The notes under the pieces were generated by a model that searched no databases, was not told the origin of the DNA, and saw only the letters and a list, made by a program, of their open reading frames with translations. A program made the translations under genes and the position numbers. 6,036 nucleotides of DNA from Candidatus Aenigmatarchaeota archaeon (GTDB lineage: Archaea; Aenigmatarchaeota; Aenigmatarchaeia; Aenigmatarchaeales; SZUA-1535): positions 1-6,036 of the forward strand of contig WAOA01000019.1 of assembly GCA_015521535.1 (NCBI GenBank). Direction: 5' to 3'. Below are positions 1 to 5,085 of the stretch, piece after piece; positions within the stretch are counted from its first letter, which is position 1; each line of letters opens with the position of its first letter.

Positions 1-16
1 ACTGAGCTACCGGGGC
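1..16 (-). tRNA. tRNA, 5' end only (partial, leaves window at left edge)
   Basis: Read on the minus strand, these bases give GCCCCGGTAGCTCAGT. That is a 7-base 5' acceptor strand (all G/C), T8 and A9, the D-stem strand GCTC, then A14 and G15, matching tRNA positions 1 to 16. The rest, including the anticodon, lies outside the window, so the amino acid cannot be named. The mature 5' end falls at position 16, and a TATA box sits 26 to 27 bp upstream of it. The all-GC acceptor strand stands out against the AT-rich surroundings. Confidence 0.8.
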
Positions 17-38
17 ATGGAGTAGAATTTGACGGAAT

Positions 39-46
39 TATTTAAA
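39..46 (-). promoter_or_regulatory. TATA box for the left-edge tRNA
   Basis: The minus strand reads TTTAAATA, a full match to the archaeal TATA consensus TTTAWATA, with purine-rich AGAAAGAT just upstream as a plausible BRE. Its centre is about 26 bp from the first base of the tRNA, so transcription would start at or within a few bases of the mature 5' end. The adjoining T run (44 to 48) could also help end the Topo VI transcript, whose last stop is at 54. Confidence 0.65.
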
Positions 47-53
47 AATCTTT

Positions 54-1127
54 CTAAGGTAGGAAATCCTGAGTTTCTATCTTTGTTGGAAGATAAGTTT
101 CTGTAACGAATCTCAAACCCTTTCCCGAAAGCGCCTCTAACTCTGCTTTTATCCCGCGTTTTATCATTAATTTCAACTCATGTTGCCATTTCGGATGCTT
201 AAACCATTCATACTTCATCATTTCCTTTGCACGTTTTATATCTACTTCTTTGGCCTTTATAGTCCAATTTTTCAAATCAAATTTGTCTATGTCGCTAATT
301 GTAAGACCTATGAATTTCGCAGATGGCGTGCCTATTCTATCCGAGATGTGAGCCAAACTCATTGATCCATATTTTATTACCGAATATATATACCATCCAT
401 AAGGATCGCTATCTGTAAATACATAGACAGGTAAATCATGTTCCTGCGAGAGGCGTTGAATAAGTCTCCTCGCACCTCTTGCCGCCTGACCTTGTGTAGT
501 TAGTAGAATACATTTATGTTTTTTCCAGAATTTATCTTCGTGCAGCCTTTCAAAAGCAGCGTTTTTCTCTACAACAAGAATAAATTCACCCTTTACTTTT
601 TTGAAAACCAAATCTTCTACATTACTCGGTATCGCCCAGCCTCCGGAGCCAAGTTTAGACCAATCTATAGTATCTCCTCTATCTTCTATTATTACATTAC
701 CAACTACCCTTCCGCGCACATCTGCGTTAAGATGCAATTGTTCTCTTAAAACGTTTAATGTAACTTCAAGGTCTACAACAATAGGATCGCTTTCAGTTTG
801 TTCATCAAATGTATTTTCTTTAGAATTTGGAAGAGTTCTCTTGAGATTATAGAACATATCTCGCAAACTTGCATGAATACCTTCGTCTATAAGACTTTTA
901 CAGAAACTTGCTATAAGTAGTGTTTGCATAAACTTTTTGGCATGTGCAACATGGAAAAAATATCTCTTTGCAACTTTATCTCCTAATTGCAATGTATCTC
1001 CGGAAAAAATTACATTTGAAAGGCCTCTTACCGGTATCTCAATATGCGGATTTTCACCTTTTTTTATTTCTTCCAGTATTTCTTTTCCCAATTCTTTCAA
1101 CTTTTTTGCAACCTCTCTTCTCTTCAA
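54..1127 (-). CDS. top6A: DNA topoisomerase VI subunit A (Spo11-like)
   Basis: This is the 357-residue DNA-cleaving subunit of the type IIB topoisomerase, which with subunit B forms an A2B2 enzyme that passes one duplex through a double-strand break to relax supercoils and unlink chromosomes. The winged-helix (5Y-CAP) domain carries RDMFYNLKR at 89-97, and Y93 is the predicted catalytic tyrosine that attacks DNA. Archaeal homologues often have Tyr-Tyr here, and this one has Phe-Tyr. The Toprim domain is intact: SGGWAIPSNVE around 161-171, acidic E187 (VVEKNAAFERL), the TTQGQ segment near 210 and the metal-binding DSDPYG with D239 and D241. The start is TTG, supported by AGGTGA at 1139-1134 with 6-base spacing, and because the next Met is residue 67. 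It overlaps the subunit B stop as TTGA. Length is normal for the family. Confidence 0.96.
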   Translation of the reverse strand: MKRREVAKKLKELGKEILEEIKKGENPHIEIPVRGLSNVIFSGDTLQLGDKVAKRYFFHVAHAKKFMQTLLIASFCKSLIDEGIHASLRDMFYNLKRTLPNSKENTFDEQTESDPIVVDLEVTLNVLREQLHLNADVRGRVVGNVIIEDRGDTIDWSKLGSGGWAIPSNVEDLVFKKVKGEFILVVEKNAAFERLHEDKFWKKHKCILLTTQGQAARGARRLIQRLSQEHDLPVYVFTDSDPYGWYIYSVIKYGSMSLAHISDRIGTPSAKFIGLTISDIDKFDLKNWTIKAKEVDIKRAKEMMKYEWFKHPKWQHELKLMIKRGIKAELEALSGKGLRFVTETYLPTKIETQDFLP

Positions 1128-2683
1128 GTTTTTTCACCTTTTTCTTCTTTCATAACATTCTTATTAGCAAGTATTTCCAAACTTTTAAAAATTTCCTTTT
1201 CTTTTTCTCCTGTTAAAACAGATAACGAATGTGCAACCTCTGGAATGTATCTTTCAAATAATTTTCTTCTTAATTCTTTTTCTTGTAATTTTCTTTTCTT
1301 TCTAAGATACGCTGCAAGCTTTCGTCCACATTCTTGCAAAGCAAGTTTTATTTCCTTTATTATCTCAGGATAACTTGCTATGGCTTCTTTAGATTCGCTT
1401 GTGTAAGGAATCCATACAGAAGCGATATGAACAGCGATAACTATTGGGCCAGTAGGCATGTTGCCTTCGCGTGAAATATGATAGTTTGGCCAATTCACCT
1501 GTTGCACAGATTTTGTTATTGCACATGCACTTGCCTGATAAAGAAGCGGGACGCGATTGGCAAATCTTAGTATCTGAGCGGGACCTTCTTTGCTTATTTC
1601 TCCTCCCCATGCTATACATGCTTCAACCTTGAACGGATTACCGCGGTAAACGGTTGCTGGCCTTGAAACCGCGACAGCGAATTCGGGATTAACGACCTGC
1701 TGCACTCCTTTTTCAAATTCTTCTTCACCTAAGGGAGATAAACAATTCAAGGGCGGTGCTATGAATTTTGTTTCTTGTATTACGCGATATAGTTTTTCTA
1801 TTTCTTTATGCGTTAGTTCACGCGGCTTTGCCTCTGGCTTAACACCTGCTTTTCTGCATATTTTCACAGCGGTGTCTCTCCCTATTCTTGAAAAATCTGT
1901 TGTTAGAAAACTCGCGATAGTTCGCGAACTTGTGATTTTTAACATTCTTTCAAAAATTCCAAACTCTACGCCGTGAGGATGCGGCTTTATCGTTTTGGGC
2001 AGCGGCGGAAGGTGATTAACCACACGCTTAAATTCTATTTTATTCCCTTCTGGAGTGTAATAAATAATGTGCGCATGCGGATTAATTATGGCGGTTTCCC
2101 TTAGATATTCATCTATAGACTGATGTCTTCGCGTGTATTTTCCCTCTATTTCAAGTTCTATTCTTACACCATGTTCCCTGAACTTTTCTTTCTCTTCTTC
2201 TTTAATTATCACGGGTTCGTTTTTTAAAATATCTATTTTAAGATGACAAACATATGCTGGCTCTTTCGGAGAAGTTCTCGATGTTATAATCGCTGGTTTA
2301 CCTGTTGTGAGTTGAGCATATAGCACGGCTGCGCTTATTCCTATTCCTTGTTGTCCTCGACTCTGCCTACCAAGATGAAATTTACTTCCAAACAAAAGTT
2401 TTCCAAATACACTAGGAACTTTTTCCTTAACTATTCCAGGTCCGTTGTCTTCAATGACAACGCGAAATCTGTTCTCTTCGAGTTTTTTCACCTTAATTAT
2501 AATTTCTGGAAGAATTCTTGCTTCTTCGCATGCATCTAGCGAATTGTCTACTGCTTCCTTAACAACCATTAACAAAGCCTTTGAAGGATTATCAAAACCT
2601 AAAAGATGGCGATTCTTCTCGAAAAATTCCGCTACACTTATTTCTTTCATAGATTTTGCGATTTTCTCAGCAGTATTTTTCAT
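1124..2683 (-). CDS. top6B: DNA topoisomerase VI subunit B (GHKL ATPase)
   Basis: This 519-residue ATPase subunit closes as a gate around DNA on ATP binding and drives cleavage by subunit A. The Bergerat (GHKL) fold is complete: E43 and N47 in EAVDNSLDA (general base and Mg ligand by family analogy), DNGPGI at 79-84, and the glycine-rich ATP lid RQSRGQQGIG at 106-115. A helix-two-turn-helix region follows at about 230-305 and the transducer at about 307-470. In the transducer, YTSESKEAIA places the switch lysine at K432. The C-terminal end is a charged helical tail rich in Lys and Glu. Length matches the shorter archaeal form. The ATG overlaps the stop of the KH gene as ATGA, and AAGGTG at 2696-2691 lies 7 bases upstream, so translation is probably coupled. 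Confidence 0.96.
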   Translation of the reverse strand: MKNTAEKIAKSMKEISVAEFFEKNRHLLGFDNPSKALLMVVKEAVDNSLDACEEARILPEIIIKVKKLEENRFRVVIEDNGPGIVKEKVPSVFGKLLFGSKFHLGRQSRGQQGIGISAAVLYAQLTTGKPAIITSRTSPKEPAYVCHLKIDILKNEPVIIKEEEKEKFREHGVRIELEIEGKYTRRHQSIDEYLRETAIINPHAHIIYYTPEGNKIEFKRVVNHLPPLPKTIKPHPHGVEFGIFERMLKITSSRTIASFLTTDFSRIGRDTAVKICRKAGVKPEAKPRELTHKEIEKLYRVIQETKFIAPPLNCLSPLGEEEFEKGVQQVVNPEFAVAVSRPATVYRGNPFKVEACIAWGGEISKEGPAQILRFANRVPLLYQASACAITKSVQQVNWPNYHISREGNMPTGPIVIAVHIASVWIPYTSESKEAIASYPEIIKEIKLALQECGRKLAAYLRKKRKLQEKELRRKLFERYIPEVAHSLSVLTGEKEKEIFKSLEILANKNVMKEEKGEKT

Positions 2684-3171
2684 TCCAATACACCTTCTCT
2701 GCGTAGTTTTTCAAAGTATTTATACATGGTTGAATGTTTTTTTCCGCTTATAAGCATTTCTATCGCGGTTCTCGCGATTTCTATTTTGTCTATAGGCCCT
2801 ATTATGCTTATCGTTTTTCCGTAAATCGAAAGTTTACATTTAGTATACCTTTCTATGTTTCTTTTCACCAGGCCGTTTTTTCCTATAATTCTCGCTCTTA
2901 TTCTATACCTTGCGTTCTCGTTACCTGGGATTTCTATTATTTCTAAAACATTGTTTTCTTCGAGTAAAAGTAAAGCCTCTTCTTTATCGAAACCACGGCC
3001 TATTGCTTTTATTATGTTAACACATTGATACGCTTCTAGACCTTCTCCGATAACTTCTATTTCGTTTCCGTTTTTTCGAATCTCTACTTTCAACCTTTCT
3101 TTTAACAGGTCTATGAAATCATTTGTAAGTATTTTTTCTCTTTCTTTTGGAATTACAACCGAATATATCAT
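2680..3171 (-). CDS. Archaeal Dim2/Pno1-type KH-domain RNA-binding protein
   Basis: This is a 163-residue protein of the archaeal Dim2p (Pno1) family, which binds near the 3' end of 16S rRNA during small-subunit maturation; an archaeal homologue has also been reported to bind aIF2-alpha. It has two KH units. The N-terminal one (about 1-70) lacks a GxxG loop but keeps the family signature AIGRGF at 56-61. The C-terminal one has RIIGKNG with the GKNG loop at 97-100, followed by YGKTISIIG. The tail ISGKKHSTMYKYFEK matches the conserved C-terminus. I chose the ATG at 3171 because it overlaps the RIO1 stop as ATGA and begins the conserved IYSVVIP strand. An in-frame upstream Met (3237) would add 22 basic residues encoded inside RIO1 and is unlikely. 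The GGTG before the ATG is only 2 bases away, so coupling with RIO1 is more likely than an independent site. Confidence 0.92.
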   Translation of the reverse strand: MIYSVVIPKEREKILTNDFIDLLKERLKVEIRKNGNEIEVIGEGLEAYQCVNIIKAIGRGFDKEEALLLLEENNVLEIIEIPGNENARYRIRARIIGKNGLVKRNIERYTKCKLSIYGKTISIIGPIDKIEIARTAIEMLISGKKHSTMYKYFEKLRREGVLE

Positions 3172-3890
3172 TCCACCACTTTTCGGTATATTTCTTCTAC
3201 GTTTACTTCTATCCCGTAGCGGGCGAAGTCCTTGCAAACGTTTTGTATATCTCTTTTGAGCAAATATTCTGCGTTTGCATGACTCGTAAGTACGCCCTGT
3301 GAAAAGTCAATGAAATACACTTTGTTTTTATGCCATAGCATGTTGTAAAATGAAAGATCTCCATGAATAATATTTGCTTTATAGAGTAAACGTATGTATT
3401 TAATAACATCTTTAAATATTTTTTCGGGTTCTTGGAGCGTTATATCGCATAGCCGCGGTGCGGGAGTAAAGTCATGACCAAGAAATTCCATTATAAGAAC
3501 ATTATTTAACTGTGCTATAGGCTTGGGTGAAGGAACACCTGCTTTGTGTGCTACGGAAAGGTTCTTAAATTCCTTTTTGCACCATGCGTAAATTATACCT
3601 CTACGCGTGCGCTTTATCCTATAAAATCTTGGATCTCCTTCCAAATAAGGCCATATCCTTTTAAAATTTCCCGCTTCTACAGCATGAACTTTTATAGCAA
3701 CTTTTTCTCCATCCTTTTTTTCTCCTATTAGAATAGAAGATTCCTTACCTTGTTTTACGAAACCGTATAATATTTCGAAATGTCCTTTGTTTGAAAGTTT
3801 ATATAGAGTAAATAAAGTTTTTTCATCGAGCACACCCGCGAATACCTTGCGCTGCTCGTAATCCTTGAATTTTTTTCTTATTTCCCACAT
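3168..3890 (-). CDS. rio1: RIO1-type atypical serine kinase/ATPase
   Basis: This 240-residue cytosolic RIO kinase acts in late 40S/30S maturation in its characterised relatives, where ATP hydrolysis drives release from the pre-subunit. Visible motifs are the degenerate P-loop region GKESSILIGE (E50), the ATP-binding lysine K67 in VAIKV, the RIO1-typical FKRIWPYLEGDPRF at 76-89, KKEFKNL, EFLG in the hinge, the catalytic loop IIHGDLSFYNML with D178 and N183, and the metal-binding IDFSQG with D195. The EGDPRF block and DLSxYN favour RIO1 over RIO2, and there is no RIO2 winged-helix N-terminus. The GKE is followed by SSI, where many RIO1 proteins have AN or AD. No Shine-Dalgarno precedes the ATG, but a TATA-like element lies about 28 bp upstream, so this gene probably heads a leaderless transcript covering KH, Topo VI-B and Topo VI-A. 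Confidence 0.94.
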   Translation of the reverse strand: MWEIRKKFKDYEQRKVFAGVLDEKTLFTLYKLSNKGHFEILYGFVKQGKESSILIGEKKDGEKVAIKVHAVEAGNFKRIWPYLEGDPRFYRIKRTRRGIIYAWCKKEFKNLSVAHKAGVPSPKPIAQLNNVLIMEFLGHDFTPAPRLCDITLQEPEKIFKDVIKYIRLLYKANIIHGDLSFYNMLWHKNKVYFIDFSQGVLTSHANAEYLLKRDIQNVCKDFARYGIEVNVEEIYRKVVE

Positions 3891-3913
3891 AGATTAAATT
3901 AATATTCGATATC

Positions 3914-3924
3914 TATATTAATAT
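3914..3924 (-). promoter_or_regulatory. Putative TATA box for the RIO1-KH-Topo VI operon
   Basis: The minus strand reads ATATTAATATA, and the 8-mer TTAATATA is centred 27 to 28 bp before the RIO1 ATG at 3890. That spacing would start transcription at or next to the A of the start codon. No GGTG-type site lies between the box and the ATG, which fits a leaderless message. The 77-base gap (3891-3967) holds nothing else clear. The eIF1A transcript may end in its pyrimidine-rich part, near 3953-3961. Confidence 0.5.
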
Positions 3925-3967
3925 GAGTTGATGCATAATTGAAATTTTAGGTTAGAAAGAAATCAAC

Positions 3968-4288
3968 TTAAATCTCTAAATTTTTAAGATATCCTTTCTT
4001 CTTCAGGTAATTTGCCTGCGTTGGTGTGTACTTCCAGATTATATCGCATTTCTTATCTCCTTCTACAACCCAAGGCTTTACTAATACGAGGTCTCCTATT
4101 CTTACCCATATCCTTTTTCTCATCTTTCCTATTAATCTCCCTATTCTTACTTTTCCGTCATCGCATTCCACGCGCATTCTTCCTTCACCAAGCATCTCGC
4201 TAACAACCGCGAACATCTCGCCTTCTTCAGGCATTCTTGTTCTTGCTATTTCTTCTTCCTCTGAAATTGGTTTATCAATCCTTTTCAT
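3968..4288 (-). CDS. eif1A: Translation initiation factor aIF1A (eIF1A family)
   Basis: This is the 106-residue archaeal IF1A, an S1/OB-fold factor that binds the small subunit A site and supports initiator tRNA placement and start-codon scanning or selection. The charged N-terminal tail RMPEEGEMFAVV leads into the OB fold, with the typical motifs GRMRVECDDGKVRIGRL and GKMRKRIWVRIGDLVLVKPW, followed by DIIWKYTPTQANYLKKKGYL at the C-terminus, all as in archaeal eIF1A. Length is normal. The ATG lies 14 bases inside the end of the NMD3-type gene in another frame. GGTGAG at 4299-4294, 5 bases upstream, marks this start, and the next Met (19) would cut off the conserved tail. It is probably co-transcribed with the NMD3-type gene. 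Confidence 0.96.
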   Translation of the reverse strand: MKRIDKPISEEEEIARTRMPEEGEMFAVVSEMLGEGRMRVECDDGKVRIGRLIGKMRKRIWVRIGDLVLVKPWVVEGDKKCDIIWKYTPTQANYLKKKGYLKNLEI

Positions 4289-4847
4289 TTTTTCTCACCG
4301 ATATATAATTCCTGTAAACCCTTTTTCCGTCTTTAACTGTTACCAGTTTATACGATTTTTTAATTCTAACGTTTTTAAATATTCTTTTTATTTTCCTCAC
4401 AAAGGAATTTGCATCTGATTTCTTTATAAAATGAATATTTGGGCCGTGTTTTGTTAATTTAACGAAGTGTAAATAGCGTATAGGTAATTTATCCAACTCT
4501 TCTTCTGAAAAATTTCTCAGTTGCACAACACTTTCATAGTAACCAGAGGAAAGCCTTGAGCAGTGAATGCAGATTTCCTTTTTGATACTAAAAGAAAAAT
4601 TTATCTCTCCTTTCGATGTGAAAGCAATTTTTTTATCAAAATCTATTTTTTTCGCTTTTAATCTTTTTTTAATAAAGTTTTCAATTTGTACTTCTCTCCA
4701 AAGTTTCCCGTCTTTTACGCGATGACATTTAGGGCAGTAAGCAACTTCTAAATAAAAAGATTTGTTTTTTTCCTTTACACAGTTTCTGCAAAGACCTTCT
4801 ATAAGATTTTCAGTTTTTTTACCGCATTTATAGCAAAATTTTCTCAT
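4275..4847 (-). CDS. NMD3-family zinc protein (short archaeal form)
   Basis: This 190-residue protein matches the N-terminal zinc region of NMD3, the 60S export adaptor in eukaryotes; archaeal members are thought to act on the large ribosomal subunit. Four CxxC pairs are present: C5/C8, C20/C23, C38/C41 and C93/C96. The last pair is followed by the family hallmark SRLSSGYYESVVQLR. Further on are KHGPNIHFI and a basic C-terminal part ending RVYRNYISVRKNEKD. It is far shorter than eukaryotic NMD3 and has no room for its later domains or nuclear transport signals. I chose the ATG at 4847 because it sits just before the first CxxC and about 25 bp after a TATA box. An in-frame Met at 4937 would extend through the promoter into the ferredoxin gene. 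There is no Shine-Dalgarno, so the message is probably leaderless. Confidence 0.85.
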   Translation of the reverse strand: MRKFCYKCGKKTENLIEGLCRNCVKEKNKSFYLEVAYCPKCHRVKDGKLWREVQIENFIKKRLKAKKIDFDKKIAFTSKGEINFSFSIKKEICIHCSRLSSGYYESVVQLRNFSEEELDKLPIRYLHFVKLTKHGPNIHFIKKSDANSFVRKIKRIFKNVRIKKSYKLVTVKDGKRVYRNYISVRKNEKD

Positions 4848-4866
4848 AAAATTAGATAAGGATAAA

Positions 4867-4876
4867 TTTTTATATA
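4867..4876. promoter_or_regulatory. TATA box shared by divergent NMD3-type and ferredoxin genes
   Basis: The plus strand reads TTTTTATATA and the minus strand TATATAAAAA, the only TATA-like element in the 61 bases between the two divergent starts. On the minus strand its centre is about 25 bp from the NMD3 ATG (4847), implying a leaderless transcript. On the plus strand TTTATATA (4869-4876) is about 36 bp before the ferredoxin ATG (4909), implying a leader of about 10 to 15 bases. Which direction it serves, or whether it serves both, is inference. Confidence 0.55.
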
Positions 4877-4896
4877 CCTCTTCGCAAAAAGAAGTT

Positions 4897-4902
4897 GAGG
4901 TG
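4897..4902 (+). promoter_or_regulatory. Shine-Dalgarno site of the ferredoxin gene
   Basis: GAGGTG lies 6 bases (TAATAA) before the ATG at 4909. It complements the archaeal 16S 3' end and fixes the start of this short gene. Confidence 0.75.
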
Positions 4903-4908
4903 TAATAA

Positions 4909-5085
4909 ATGGTGGAAGTTGATAAAGACACATGCATTGGATGCGGAACCTGTGTGGCGCTTTGTCAAGAGGTGTTCGAGTTAGGCAGTGATGGAAAGGC
5001 TCATGTGAAAGAAGGTGCCGATACGAGTGTAGAATGCGTTAAAGAAGCTGCAGAAGCGTGTCCTGTACAAGCGATAAAAGTTTAG
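4909..5085 (+). CDS. Small monocluster [4Fe-4S] ferredoxin
   Basis: This is a 58-residue soluble electron carrier, MVEVDKDTCIGCG onwards, ending CPVQAIKV. Four cysteines fit cluster ligands: C9, C12 and C15 in CIGCGTC, and C51 in the CP motif. Two further cysteines, C19 and C43, lie where the ferredoxins of Thermotoga maritima (C20-C43) and Pyrococcus furiosus (C21-C48) form a disulfide, so the same is likely here. The second cluster of 2[4Fe-4S] ferredoxins is missing, and its place is taken by the VFELGSDGKAHV loop, as in those relatives. Pyrococcus has Asp as one ligand; here all four are Cys. It is the only plus-strand gene in the window. It has its own TATA and GAGGTG sites, and its stop overlaps the convergent THUMP gene by 4 bases. 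The redox partner cannot be told from the neighbours. Confidence 0.93.
   Translation: MVEVDKDTCIGCGTCVALCQEVFELGSDGKAHVKEGADTSVECVKEAAEACPVQAIKV

Noticed and set aside
1389..1619. 76-codon minus-strand open frame inside Topo VI-B
   Set aside because: It is another reading frame of the conserved transducer region, with no family resemblance.
3172..3237. N-terminal extension of the KH protein by 22 basic residues from an upstream Met
   Set aside because: It lies wholly inside the RIO1 gene and is not part of the Dim2-like family. The ATG at 3171 forms a clean ATGA overlap like the other operon junctions.
3926..3968. 7-base inverted repeat AGTTGAT/ATCAACT around the eIF1A-RIO1 gap
   Set aside because: The arms are about 29 bases apart and AT-rich. 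It is too weak for a hairpin terminator or operator and is expected by chance.
4026..4418. 130-codon open frame on the plus strand across eIF1A and the NMD3-type gene
   Set aside because: It spans two confident genes antisense, and its Ser/Phe/Ile-rich product looks like reversed Lys/Glu codons, not a protein family.
4848..4937. N-terminal extension of the NMD3-type protein
   Set aside because: It would read through the TATA box and into the ferredoxin gene on the other strand. The added Ser/Thr-rich residues do not resemble NMD3, which starts close to the first CxxC.
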